Below, piece after piece: positions 19,742-27,148 of a stretch of DNA of 29,486 nt. Under the pieces are notes generated by a model, which searched no databases, had not been told where the DNA came from, and saw nothing but the letters and a program-made list of their open reading frames with translations. The position numbers were made by a program, and so were the translations under genes. Source of the DNA: a bacterium (GTDB lineage Bacteria; Pseudomonadota; Alphaproteobacteria; Rhizobiales; Xanthobacteraceae); assembly GCA_029946075.1 (NCBI GenBank), contig JAQSDT010000567.1:1-29486 (forward strand), written 5' to 3'. Position 1 is the stretch's first letter. Every line of letters starts with the position of its first letter.

Positions 19742-19804
19742 ATAACATTTGTTATTGAACGGTCAAGAACCAATGTTATCAGGACAGTGTATAACTGACG
19801 TTAT
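19742..19804. promoter_or_regulatory. Operator cluster A, three sites of the form ATAAC-N4-GTTAT
   Basis: Three 14-bp sites lie between the Cro-like and CI-like genes: 19742-19755 (perfect), 19766-19779 (AGAAC half-site, one mismatch) and 19791-19804 (perfect). Their spacing is 24 and 25 bp. Both genes start within 25 bp of the cluster, so overlapping divergent promoters are likely, but I cannot assign -35/-10 boxes with confidence. Confidence 0.7.
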
Positions 19805-19817
19805 AGAATTCCGGGCC

Positions 19818-20456
19818 ATGCAACCCGGTGAAATCATTAAAGAAGCTCGCGAGAAACGGAACATGTCCCAAAAGGACCTGGCCGACCGCGTAGGCATTTC
19901 CCAGCCGGCCATTAAGAAGATTGAGGCCGGAGACACCCAGCAATCGAAGTTTTTGGCGCGAATCGCCCAGATACTGGAACTCGATCTCTCCACTCTCGAT
20001 TCTGCGATTTCGAGCCCTCAGCTGCTGGAAGATCGTCCTTTTAATCGCGATGGCCGGCCGGATTTCAAGATCTATGCTTCAGCTGAGGGAGGTGCTGGCG
20101 AGATCATACGCTCGGTCGATCCGGTTGATTTTGTCCCGAGGCCAACGCACCTGCTCCACGTCCGCGACGCCTATGGCCTGTTCATTACCGGCACGTCGAT
20201 GGAGCCAGAGTACAAAGGCGGCGAGATGGCGATCGTGGAGCCGTCGATGCCGCTCGTCAGCGGCGAGGTATATGTGTTTTACGCGGAACGACACGGCGAA
20301 GCGCGGGCAACGATTAAGCACCTTCGCCGTGCCACGGCAGATAAATGGCTGGTAAGCCAGCACAATCCTCCTGACGGCATGGCTAAAGACTTCACTCTAC
20401 CCCGCAAGGATTGGACGGTTGCCCACCGGGTCACCGGCAAGTTTACGAGGCGGTGA
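19818..20456 (+). CDS. LexA/CI-like phage repressor with S24 peptidase domain
   Basis: This 212-residue protein starts at ATG 19818-19820, just after operator cluster A. The N-terminal helix-turn-helix is SQKDLADRVGISQPAIKKIE (residues 17-36). A linker leads to a likely self-cleavage site Ala93-Gly94 in SAEGGAGEI, then the S24 domain with catalytic Ser127 in GTSMEP and Lys167 in ATIKHLRR. This layout is that of lambda CI and LexA: repression by DNA binding, and RecA-stimulated self-cleavage on DNA damage. Expression is expected to be leftover from a promoter inside cluster A, with self-regulation. The stop overlaps the next gene (TGATG). Confidence 0.9.
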   Translation: MQPGEIIKEAREKRNMSQKDLADRVGISQPAIKKIEAGDTQQSKFLARIAQILELDLSTLDSAISSPQLLEDRPFNRDGRPDFKIYASAEGGAGEIIRSVDPVDFVPRPTHLLHVRDAYGLFITGTSMEPEYKGGEMAIVEPSMPLVSGEVYVFYAERHGEARATIKHLRRATADKWLVSQHNPPDGMAKDFTLPRKDWTVAHRVTGKFTRR

Positions 20457-20782
20457 TGATTCGCTGCGTCCTAGCAATTTTTATGGTTGGAAGCCTGTCG
20501 AGCACAGCCGTTGCTCAGAAGGTCGATCGTCTCAAGCTTTACGAAGTAGAGTACAGCCGTTGCGTTCGATATTATCTGAGCGACGAAAAGATCGGGCGAT
20601 CCCTAGCGCTACTGAACATTCACCCAGGCGACCTTTGCCAGTGTTCGACGCCGATATTCGTTTCCAGCCTATCTGACGCAGAGGCGGTCGGCATGTCCCG
20701 TGGGGCCGCCGGCTTCACAACATCGATCGTTGATCGATTTGCGAAGGCCGGCCAGTATTGCACTGCCAAGATGATGAATTAG
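20456..20782 (+). CDS. Small secreted protein downstream of the repressor
   Basis: This 108-residue protein begins with a classic signal peptide (basic start MIR, hydrophobic core, Ala-Val-Ala-Gln near residue 20). The mature part has cysteines in YSRCVRYYL, GDLCQCSTPIF and GQYCTAKMMN, suitable for disulphides in the periplasm. It shares one base with the repressor stop (TGATG), so it is likely expressed from the same lysogenic transcript. The position is that of rexAB in lambda. A lysogenic-conversion role (for example, superinfection exclusion) is possible but not shown. Confidence 0.65.
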   Translation: MIRCVLAIFMVGSLSSTAVAQKVDRLKLYEVEYSRCVRYYLSDEKIGRSLALLNIHPGDLCQCSTPIFVSSLSDAEAVGMSRGAAGFTTSIVDRFAKAGQYCTAKMMN

Positions 20783-20797
20783 CTCCGACTTTCGCGG

Positions 20798-20860
20798 ATA
20801 ACGATATTTTTGTTTCGATTAATAACTTTTCTTATTGACGGTTATTATAACCCAAGTTAT
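20798..20860. promoter_or_regulatory. Operator cluster B, three spaced sites of the form ATAAC-N4-GTTAT
   Basis: Sites at 20798-20811 (degenerate, only the left half), 20822-20835 (one mismatch) and 20847-20860 (perfect) have the same 24 and 25 bp spacing as cluster A. They lie upstream of the rightward operon. Confidence 0.65.
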
Positions 20861-20863
20861 CAC
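20835..20863 (+). promoter_or_regulatory. Probable rightward early promoter
   Basis: TTGACG (20835-20840) and TATCAC (20858-20863) have a 17-bp spacer and match the -35/-10 consensus at 5 and 4 of 6 positions. The perfect operator 20847-20860 covers the spacer and part of the -10, as expected for direct repression. The start at about 20870 would give a short leader before the first gene at 20893. Confidence 0.5.
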
Positions 20864-20892
20864 TGCTCCATCGCAACCCGATGGAGCCGCCG

Positions 20893-21252
20893 ATGTCCGC
20901 CGACCTCGCAACCCTCTCCCCATCTGCCCGTTCATCCAACCCGTTCGAAGCCGCCCGCCTGAAGCTCGTCAAGGCGCTGCTGCGCATGCCAGCGCCGGTC
21001 GCTTACCCGAACTTTCCGACGCCCGGACACCACGAAGGTGTCGCCGCGCACCTGCGTGACGCCGCCGCCATCTTTGACGAATGGCTGGCCGCGATCGGCG
21101 CCGAAGTCCGCTACAACGCCACCACCTCGATCGAGAGCGGCTTGTTCGCGGGATCCTTCACGGCCGCGATCGACGGCAACGAGACCTATGCCTGCGAATG
21201 CGAAGTCCAGTCCCTGATCGACGAGCGCCGCGCGATGCGGAGGGCTTCGTGA
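20893..21252 (+). CDS. Small phage hypothetical protein, first gene of rightward operon
   Basis: This 119-residue protein starts at ATG 20893 with GGAG six bases upstream; an earlier in-frame ATG at 20881 lacks a good ribosome binding site. It is helical at first (AARLKLVKALLRMP, then HLRDAAAIFDEWLAAIGAEV) and ends in short strands and a helix with CECEVQSLIDERRAMRR. No family recognised. It is followed directly by the next gene (TGATG). Confidence 0.55.
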   Translation: MSADLATLSPSARSSNPFEAARLKLVKALLRMPAPVAYPNFPTPGHHEGVAAHLRDAAAIFDEWLAAIGAEVRYNATTSIESGLFAGSFTAAIDGNETYACECEVQSLIDERRAMRRAS

Positions 21253-21680
21253 TGACGTCGGATTTTAACGGCGCCAGTGAGCCGATGCGGGCAATCCGCG
21301 ACCTGATTTCCGCGTGCGAAGCCGTGTTTGGTCCGGATGCCGAGGAGCAAGGCATTTTGGCCCGCGCCCAGGCCGGCTTCACCACGCTTCGCGGCCTGCA
21401 CGGCGATACCAGGCCGGCCGAAGACATCGGTCAAGCTGACCTGCGCGAGCCGGACTTTGCCACCCTGCAGATGACCGCTGGCGCGCTGCGATGCGTCGCG
21501 CGGATGCTTCCGGAGGGCGAGCGTCACGTCATCGTCTTTACCGGAGCCTTCGCCCACCTCAGCACGCCCACGATCTCCGACATCCTCGATATGGCGAACG
21601 ATGCCCTCGGAGCCTTGTCGCCGGTTGCCGATGCAGACACCGCGCCTGGGTACTGCACCGATGCTCCTCTCACCCAGTAG
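21252..21680 (+). CDS. Phage hypothetical protein
   Basis: This 142-residue protein from ATG 21252 shares one base with the previous stop. It is helical with an EAVFGPDAEEQGILARAQAGF block and a later LQMTAGALRCVARMLPEGERHVIVF segment. The C-terminal tail is acidic and looks disordered. I do not recognise it. The plus-strand frame extended to 21081 is a shadow. Confidence 0.5.
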   Translation: MTSDFNGASEPMRAIRDLISACEAVFGPDAEEQGILARAQAGFTTLRGLHGDTRPAEDIGQADLREPDFATLQMTAGALRCVARMLPEGERHVIVFTGAFAHLSTPTISDILDMANDALGALSPVADADTAPGYCTDAPLTQ

Positions 21681-21695
21681 CTGGAGCGTATCCCC

Positions 21696-23090
21696 ATGCA
21701 AGATAACACCGACCACAACCGGCTCGCCGCGCAGATGGCCGAACGCCAGCGCGAAGAATACGTCGCCGTCGCCGTGGCGCAAACGGCAGCCTTCGAGAAG
21801 CGCGCCCGCGGCGATGCACCGCGCAAGCCGAAACGCGCCCAGCCCGCAACCCCTTCCATCGTACGGACCGCGCCCGCCGCCTCGGTCGCACAACAGGAGC
21901 AACCATCAATGTCTCACGGATCGAACGTCATTTCCCTGCTTCAACCGGCCGTGTCCAGCTCGGCCTTCCTGAAGGCTGGCGTGCTGGGCTTTCAGGGCGG
22001 CGGCAAGACCCTCACCAGCGCACTGGCGCTGATCGGCCTGTACAAGCACACCCTCGAACTCGGCCTGCATGACGGCTCGAAGCCGGTTGCGATGTTCGAC
22101 ACCGAGAAAGGGTCAGACTGGCTGATCCCGATCTTCAAGAAGGCCGGCGTTCCCTTCGTGGTCGCCAAGCGCCAGGCGTTCGTCGATCTGTTGAAGGTGA
22201 TGGACGAAGCCGAGAAATCCGCATTCGGCCTGCTGATCGACAGCGTCACGCATCCGTGGCGCGAACTCGTGGAATCCTATCTGCGCAAGAAAGAGCGCAG
22301 CTATCTGGCCATGGACGACTGGGGCTACCTGAAGGGCGAACACGGCTGGAAGCAGTTCACTGATCGCTTCGTTAATTCCAAGGTTCACATCGTGATGGCA
22401 GGCCGCGCCGGCCACGAATACGAGAACTATGTCGAGGACGGCCGCAAGAAGATGGAGAAGGTCGGCACCAAGATGAAGACCGAGGGCGAAACCGGTTATG
22501 AGCCGGATTTGCTGATCCTGATGGAACAGGTCGAGGATCTTCGCAGCGGCAAGGTCGTGCACCGCGCCACCATCCAGAAAGACCGCTCGACGTTGCTGGA
22601 TGGCCAGACCTTCGATCTTGCCAGTTACGATATCCAGGGTAAGGCACTGTCGGTCGACATGATGGTCCGTCAGACCTTCGCCGCCATCCAGCCGCACGTG
22701 CAATGTCTGGCGCTGGGCCAGCCGCATATCGGCGTCAACACCACCGGTGACAGCCAGCACATTCTCAAGACCGAAAAGCGCGACTGGACGCCCGTGCAAC
22801 GCGATATCTGCATCGACGAAATCCAGACGCTGCTGGCGCTGCACTACCCGTCGCAATCGGCGGATGACAAGAAGGCCAAGCTGAAGGCGGTGCTGAAGCA
22901 CTTCGACGCCGTCTGGACCGAGATCGAGAAGGTGATGCCGCTGCCGGACCTGCGCGCCGGATACGACAGCCTGCACCTCGAGCTCGAAGGCAAGCCCTCC
23001 AAATACGGTTCCGCGATCAAGCAGGATGCAACTGCTGCCGCGGCTGTCCTTGACGATGCCCTGCCGGATTTCGCGGCGGCGGCCGGTTAG
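21696..23090 (+). CDS. RecA-like phage ATPase of the Sak4 type
   Basis: This 464-residue protein has a Walker A GFQGGGKT (residues 98-105), then a Walker B-like hydrophobic strand ending in Asp (FGLLIDSVTH) and a sensor-like VHIVMAGRAGHEYE. A C-terminal region (LKAVLKHFDAVWTEIEKVM) is helical. This fits RecA/Rad51-like phage single-strand annealing ATPases (Sak4, AAA_24), which support phage recombination together with SSB-type proteins. The N-terminal ~70 residues are a charged, proline-rich extension; a second ATG with ribosome binding site (21909, residue 72) could give a shorter form. Both starts are plausible. Confidence 0.85.
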   Translation: MQDNTDHNRLAAQMAERQREEYVAVAVAQTAAFEKRARGDAPRKPKRAQPATPSIVRTAPAASVAQQEQPSMSHGSNVISLLQPAVSSSAFLKAGVLGFQGGGKTLTSALALIGLYKHTLELGLHDGSKPVAMFDTEKGSDWLIPIFKKAGVPFVVAKRQAFVDLLKVMDEAEKSAFGLLIDSVTHPWRELVESYLRKKERSYLAMDDWGYLKGEHGWKQFTDRFVNSKVHIVMAGRAGHEYENYVEDGRKKMEKVGTKMKTEGETGYEPDLLILMEQVEDLRSGKVVHRATIQKDRSTLLDGQTFDLASYDIQGKALSVDMMVRQTFAAIQPHVQCLALGQPHIGVNTTGDSQHILKTEKRDWTPVQRDICIDEIQTLLALHYPSQSADDKKAKLKAVLKHFDAVWTEIEKVMPLPDLRAGYDSLHLELEGKPSKYGSAIKQDATAAAAVLDDALPDFAAAAG

Positions 23091-23168
23091 GCATCGTCCG
23101 CGGGCGGCGGACCCAGCTCCCCGCCGCCCGCGCCTTCCTTCACCTTTCGCATCACCAGGACAAGTCAG

Positions 23169-23384
23169 ATGGGCTTTTATCGAACCGGCCAACCACAAGC
23201 ACTCGATCGCGCCGCCGTCACGGTCGTCGTTACCGACCTGGTCGAAGACGAACTGGCGTTTCAGTCGCGAACGGCAGACCCGTTTCAGGTCGATCACGAC
23301 TGCATCAACCGGACCGGCCACGACTTCATCGGATCCTGCGGCGAGGTCGTCTGCATCCACTGTGCGAGGATCGCATGGCGGTAA
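23169..23384 (+). CDS. Small phage hypothetical protein with CxxxxCxxC
   Basis: This 71-residue protein has an AGGA ribosome binding site before ATG 23169. The N-terminal half has short strands (AAVTVVVTDLVEDELAF). The C-terminal half contains DHDCINRTGHDF and SCGEVVCIHCARIA, a cysteine/histidine cluster suitable for a small metal-binding ribbon. No family recognised. It overlaps the next gene by 10 bp. Confidence 0.5.
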   Translation: MGFYRTGQPQALDRAAVTVVVTDLVEDELAFQSRTADPFQVDHDCINRTGHDFIGSCGEVVCIHCARIAWR

Positions 23385-23626
23385 GGTTGCAACCATTTGG
23401 CCTCGTCGCCGGCGAAGTGTCGGATACCAGCGTTTGCCGCGGCGACCTCGTCAAGTCGATGGCGCGCGACCTGATCCGGACCGACAGCTTCCGCAACGAG
23501 AGCGACGCCGTGCGGTCGCTGATGTGGGGCGGTCGTTACAGCACCTTCGACATCGCTCTGCTGGCACCCGACGCGTGCCAGTGCGCGGCGCAAGAGGTTG
23601 TGGCCGAGGAGATGTCCCGGCCATGA
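23375..23626 (+). CDS. Small phage hypothetical protein
   Basis: This 83-residue protein has a helix LVKSMARDLIRTDSFRNESDAVRSLMWG and a C-terminal stretch LLAPDACQCAAQEVVAEEM. Basic and hydrophobic faces alternate, so a small helical bundle is likely. I recognise no motif. It overlaps the previous gene by 10 bp and the next by ATGA. Confidence 0.5.
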   Translation: MAVRLQPFGLVAGEVSDTSVCRGDLVKSMARDLIRTDSFRNESDAVRSLMWGGRYSTFDIALLAPDACQCAAQEVVAEEMSRP

Positions 23627-24063
23627 TCCGCCCGCGCCGTCTCACCCCGCCGACTGCACCAGGCGCGATGCTCAAACGCTTCGATGCGCCATCAGTGCGA
23701 CCGCGCAAGACCGACGACGATCGGGATCCTGACTATCTCGCCCAGGTTCGGCAGATGCCGTGCCTCAAATGCGTCTGCGAGCCCTGCGGCGAAGCTGCGC
23801 ACGTACGCATAGCTTCTGCGACATTCGGCAAGGCCTCCGGCATGGGCAAGACACCGCCGGACCGCTGGGCCGTCCCGCTTTGCGCTTCCTGCCATCGCCT
23901 CGCCCGCGACGCCCAGCACACGAAAGGTGAAGCGCTGTTCTGGGCCGGAACCGGCATCAACGTGCTGATCGTCTGCGTCCAACTCTACGCGCAGCGTGGC
24001 AATCTTGCGGCCATGCGTCTTACCGTTCTTTTAGCCGCAGCAACCAGGAGAGCATCGCCATGA
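23623..24063 (+). CDS. HNH-like DUF968 phage nuclease
   Basis: This 146-residue protein has DYLAQVRQMPCLKCVCEPCG, then EAAHVRI, then KTPPDRWAVPLCASCHRLARDAQH and GEALFWAGTGIN. The two cysteine pairs, AAHVR and CxxCHxxxH match the DUF968 family of HNH-type phage proteins, some of which are thought to process recombination intermediates. The first ~30 residues are basic and disordered. Start ATG 23623 overlaps the previous stop; the frame reaching back to 23026 is a shadow. Metal-dependent DNA cleavage is inferred from the fold family. Confidence 0.75.
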   Translation: MIRPRRLTPPTAPGAMLKRFDAPSVRPRKTDDDRDPDYLAQVRQMPCLKCVCEPCGEAAHVRIASATFGKASGMGKTPPDRWAVPLCASCHRLARDAQHTKGEALFWAGTGINVLIVCVQLYAQRGNLAAMRLTVLLAAATRRASP

Positions 24064-24347
24064 GCGACATCGTTTTGGACGGCCCGAACTACGATCGATA
24101 TCTCACCGTTTCCGAGAAAATCGCCTACGAGGACGCCGTCGCCAGCAATGATGCGTTCACGATCGCCATGACGAAGGCGATCAAGCGCGGCCGGGAGAAC
24201 GTGAAGCCCGGAACCTTCGTCGACACGACGCCGCCGATCGGCGCGAAGAAGCTGCGCGGTACCCTGCCGATGTCCTCCTGCGGCTCGCCGTCGGCAATGT
24301 GCATGGAGACCGGCGGAGCGCATATCGGTGCGCAGGCTATGAAATGA
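24060..24347 (+). CDS. Small phage hypothetical protein
   Basis: This 95-residue protein starts at ATG 24060-24062 (ATGA overlap). The N-terminal part is helical (YLTVSEKIAYEDAVASNDAFTIAMTKAIKRG), followed by a probably flexible tail with two methionine/cysteine-rich spots (MSSCGSPSAMCMETGG). No domain recognised. Confidence 0.45.
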   Translation: MSDIVLDGPNYDRYLTVSEKIAYEDAVASNDAFTIAMTKAIKRGRENVKPGTFVDTTPPIGAKKLRGTLPMSSCGSPSAMCMETGGAHIGAQAMK

Positions 24348-24982
24348 CGAGCATCGAAGATCGGTTCAAGCGCACCGTTGCCGGGCACGACATGACCATC
24401 GTGCATGAAGATGGTCTGCACCGGCATCTCACGTTCATGCGGCCAGGCACCTATAACAACCATTTCCACATCAGCACCTGGCCCGGCTATCTCGCCATCA
24501 GCGGCGACATCGGAACGTATGTGTTTGCCCGTCTGCCGGACATGTTCAAATTCTTCCGCGGCGAAGGCATCAACCCGCAATACTGGGCCGAGAAGCTACA
24601 GGCGGTCGATCGACACGGCGCCGTGAAAGAATTTTCCGAGAAACGGTGGCGCGCAGCGATCAAAAGCGACTTCGGTCAATGGACCTTTGAAAACAACCGG
24701 CAGAAGGCCGAGGCATGGAGAGAACTGCAGCGCTCAGGGTTGGCAAACGACCGCGACCCGGAATCTCTGGAAAATGCGCTCCGCAGGGTGGCAGCCTATC
24801 AGTGCCCGGTTACGAAAAACAGGTTCAACGATTTCTGGGACCACGACCTTCAGGACTACACGTTCCGCTTCCTGTGGTGCTGTCACGCCATCCGCTGGGC
24901 CATAGCCGAATACGACAGACGCAGCGGATTTCCACACAAGCAGGATCTGGAGGGTGCGCCAATTGGCGCAGCCACACCATGA
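24344..24982 (+). CDS. Conserved phage hypothetical protein
   Basis: This 212-residue protein carries a first part with a beta-rich core (MTIVHEDGLHRHLTFMRPG, then FHISTWPGYLAISGDIGTYVF). It then has helices around FRGEGINPQYWAEKLQAVDRH and a C-terminal helical part FRFLWCCHAIRWAIAEYD. The pattern (RHLTFxxPG...WPGYLAISGDIGTYVF) is familiar from many phage proteins without an assigned function. Palindrome copy 3 lies at its very end, encoding the tail Ala-Pro-Ile-Gly-Ala. Start overlaps previous stop (ATGA). Confidence 0.6.
   Translation: MTSIEDRFKRTVAGHDMTIVHEDGLHRHLTFMRPGTYNNHFHISTWPGYLAISGDIGTYVFARLPDMFKFFRGEGINPQYWAEKLQAVDRHGAVKEFSEKRWRAAIKSDFGQWTFENNRQKAEAWRELQRSGLANDRDPESLENALRRVAAYQCPVTKNRFNDFWDHDLQDYTFRFLWCCHAIRWAIAEYDRRSGFPHKQDLEGAPIGAATP
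24955..24970. repeat. Palindrome copy 3, TGCGCCAATTGGCGCA
   Basis: This copy lies near the 3' end of the 212-residue protein gene, encoding Ala-Pro-Ile-Gly-Ala followed by Ala-Thr-Pro. It shares the flank GGAGGG with copy 2. Confidence 0.95.
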
Positions 24983-25098
24983 TCGAGTCGGTAATCGACC
25001 CGCACTTTTACTATGGCCTTGGCGTGCTAGGCCTGATGACCATCAGTTTCATGGCCGGCGAGCGGCGCGGGCGACGGCTGGCCGGGAAAGACGACTGA
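24979..25098 (+). CDS. Very small membrane protein
   Basis: This 39-residue frame starts at ATG 24979-24981, overlapping the previous stop by ATGA, and ends by sharing one base with the next ATG (TGATG). It has one hydrophobic helix (YYGLGVLGLMTISFMAG) and a basic tail (ERRGRRLAGKDD). The tight coupling on both sides is the main support that it is a real gene. Function unknown. Confidence 0.55.
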   Translation: MIESVIDPHFYYGLGVLGLMTISFMAGERRGRRLAGKDD

Positions 25099-25448
25099 TG
25101 CCCCGCCGCGAAGAGCTCCCCAGAAAACGGGTTAAAATCGCCCTGGCCGTCTCGATCCTCGGCCTGGAGGCCCGTACAGTGCGCGACATGGCGGCCCGCG
25201 GCGAAATTCCGGGGGCGGCCAAGCCGCGCGGTATCTGGACCTTCGACGCGGCGCTGCTCGACCAGTTCAACAGCGATCGCGAGAAGGCGGCATGTCACGG
25301 CGCAAGGCACCAAAGGGTTGTTTCTGGCGAGACGGTATCCTCTACGGCCGGATTCAGACCGGGGGCCGCGACGTCAAATGGTCACTACGCACAGACGATC
25401 CGGCAGTTGCGCGAAGCCGCCGCAAGGCGGAGCGCGACCGCGCGATAG
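25098..25448 (+). CDS. Excisionase-like winged helix DNA-binding protein
   Basis: This 116-residue protein has an N-terminal MerR/excisionase-type helix-turn-helix: KIALAVSILGLEARTVRDMAARGEIP, then a wing with RGIWTFDAALLDQF. The domain occupies residues ~10-60. The remaining half overlaps the integrase gene by 157 bp in another frame and is low complexity, so that part may be non-conserved. Position just before the integrase, and the domain, support a directionality factor for prophage excision. A regulatory protein is the alternative. Confidence 0.65.
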   Translation: MPRREELPRKRVKIALAVSILGLEARTVRDMAARGEIPGAAKPRGIWTFDAALLDQFNSDREKAACHGARHQRVVSGETVSSTAGFRPGAATSNGHYAQTIRQLREAAARRSATAR

Positions 25449-26482
25449 CCGCCCAGCACTACGGCGACCACCGCCGCAGCTTCAGCGAGGCGCTGGAGGG
25501 CTGGGGGCAGTATATCGCGGATCAGATCAGCCCCAAGACATTCGCCCGCTACCTGACTTCGCTGGACGTGCTGGAACCGTTTCTGCAAGGCCTCTATGTC
25601 GATGAGATCGACAAGGCGATGATCGGCAGCATCGTTGCCGCCAGGCGAGACGTACCGACGGTTCCAAAAGGCCGCAAGCATCCGGTCACCGCCAAGATCG
25701 CCACCATCAAACGCGACCTCACCGCCCTCTCCAGCGTCTGCGACTGGATGATCGACGAAAACTGGCGCGACGATAACCCGGTCACGGCATGGCTGAAGCC
25801 GGGCGGCCGTCGCAAGTCGCGCCTGAAGGAGCGTCGCGACCCTATCGTGCTGCCGGATCCGTCGCATATCCAGATGGTCATCGACCGCGCGCCGGCGCTG
25901 TTCGCCAAAATGATCGAGGGCGCCGTAAAGACCGGCGCCCGGCTTGACGAGCTCGTCAAGGCGGACCGCGCTCATCTCGATCGGGAGCGAAGGCAACTCA
26001 CCGTCATCGGCAAGCGCAACAAGCTGCGCGTCATCGACCTCGTGGACCGCGGCGAGGACTACGGCTTCGACTGTCTGTCGTCTCTGCCGGCCTCGATCGA
26101 GACGCGCGCCCTGTTCTGGCACCGGGCCGAAGCCGGCAAGCGTTCGAAGCTCGGCCAGCGCAAGGCGGAGCGCTACCGGCAGGCGTCTTCGAACTTCGGA
26201 CGCATCGTCGAGGCCGTGGCGAAACAGGCCCAAAAACAGGAACAGGATTTCCGCCCATTCACCTTCCACGATTTGCGGCACGTCCATGCCGTCAACTGGC
26301 TGAAAAGTGGCCGTTCCATCTATGTTTTGCAGGGTCGGCTCGGTCACACCTCGATCAAGACGACCGAGATGTACCTGGCCTATCTGACGCCGGAAGAGAC
26401 GCAGATCGCAACGCTCGGCCAGGCAGCATCAGGATCGAAATCAGGAAACCGACCTCCGGTTTCAGGATCGATCAAAGCATAG
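25292..26482 (+). CDS. int: Tyrosine-type phage integrase
   Basis: The 396-residue integrase has an N-terminal arm-binding region, a SAM-like core-binding domain (~60-160; SFSEALEGWGQYIADQ...) and a catalytic domain. Active-site residues are Arg217 in KTGARLDEL, His326/Arg329 in FHDLRH, His352 in RLGHTS and nucleophile Tyr361 in MYLAY. It would catalyse site-specific recombination between the phage and chromosomal attachment sites. The gene ends 55 bp before the tRNA fragment (26538-26582), as usual for int next to att. The start, ATG 25292, lies inside the excisionase-like gene. Confidence 0.92.
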   Translation: MSRRKAPKGCFWRDGILYGRIQTGGRDVKWSLRTDDPAVARSRRKAERDRAIAAQHYGDHRRSFSEALEGWGQYIADQISPKTFARYLTSLDVLEPFLQGLYVDEIDKAMIGSIVAARRDVPTVPKGRKHPVTAKIATIKRDLTALSSVCDWMIDENWRDDNPVTAWLKPGGRRKSRLKERRDPIVLPDPSHIQMVIDRAPALFAKMIEGAVKTGARLDELVKADRAHLDRERRQLTVIGKRNKLRVIDLVDRGEDYGFDCLSSLPASIETRALFWHRAEAGKRSKLGQRKAERYRQASSNFGRIVEAVAKQAQKQEQDFRPFTFHDLRHVHAVNWLKSGRSIYVLQGRLGHTSIKTTEMYLAYLTPEETQIATLGQAASGSKSGNRPPVSGSIKA

Positions 26483-26537
26483 AATAGCGCTGTGCCGCAG
26501 CGACTTATTGCATTTGAGCGCGCGGCCCTGCCGACGA

Positions 26538-26582
26538 TTTGTAAACCGAAGGTCGGGGGTTCAATCCCCTCAGCCGGCACCA
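26538..26582 (+). other. Right attachment site, 3' half of tRNA-Thr(UGU)
   Basis: From the anticodon loop onward the sequence is a proper tRNA 3' half: anticodon TGT (26540-26542), a five-base variable loop, T-stem with loop TTCAATC, acceptor strand AGCCGGC and ACCA. The 5' anticodon strand upstream (GACGA) does not pair with ACCGA, and no D-arm or 5' acceptor strand is present. The homology therefore begins near the anticodon loop, the usual crossover region for tyrosine integrases. The intact tRNA should be at the left end, outside the window. Confidence 0.85.
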
Positions 26583-26601
26583 TGAAATCAAGTACTTCAA
26601 C

Positions 26602-26982
26602 TCAAGTACGCCACAAACCTCGCAACAAGCCGACAATCTTCACCGGCAACCACGCCCCCGACACGATAAACCCCGTCCCGACGGCGGCAACGACGTAATT
26701 CAAAATCTGCGGCGGGATCGCCCATTGGACGCGCGCGATCACGGCCTCCATACCGAATCCCAGCAAACCGATCGCAAGGAAGCAGCCGAGGGCCGAAGCG
26801 GTGATGCTCACGATCCATCCGACAACGCCGCGCCTGCTGCGCCAGGCCTCACAAGCGCCCACGCTGACCGCAATAAAAACGAAGATGGCTGCGTAGATCG
26901 GCCCCGCGCCTGCATTCATATTGAGATCGAACGCCTCAAGCAATAACGCGGCCGCTACGGCGATCAGCAAGATTATCTGCAC
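26602..26982 (-). CDS. Small integral membrane protein (host side)
   Basis: This 126-residue protein has about four hydrophobic helices: IILLIAVAAALLLEAF, IYAAIFVFIAVSVGAC, IVSITASALGCFLAIGLLGFG and YVVAAVGTGFIVSG. It ends 19 bp beyond the attachment site, so it is probably host DNA. The next two minus-strand genes upstream are also small membrane proteins. No family recognised. Confidence 0.5.
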   Translation of the reverse strand: MQIILLIAVAAALLLEAFDLNMNAGAGPIYAAIFVFIAVSVGACEAWRSRRGVVGWIVSITASALGCFLAIGLLGFGMEAVIARVQWAIPPQILNYVVAAVGTGFIVSGAWLPVKIVGLLRGLWRT

Positions 26983-27148
26983 GGTTCGTCCATCGTGTTG
27001 AGGCGCGCTCCTTACTAGCCTCCAACTGCCTTGGGCTCAATCAACACGCAGCCGCGCTTGTGCTGACGATGTGGTGTTGATGGTCCGTGCAAAACGGGAG
27101 GGCATCTCGTCGCAATCCCCTGTGGAATTACGGTGACCGGGCGACTTC

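Noticed and set aside
26380..26583. Minus-strand ORF with the start VPAEGIEPPTFGLQ
   Set aside because: This peptide is the well-known false translation of the antisense strand of a tRNA 3' half. Here it overlaps the tRNA-Thr fragment and the integrase end.
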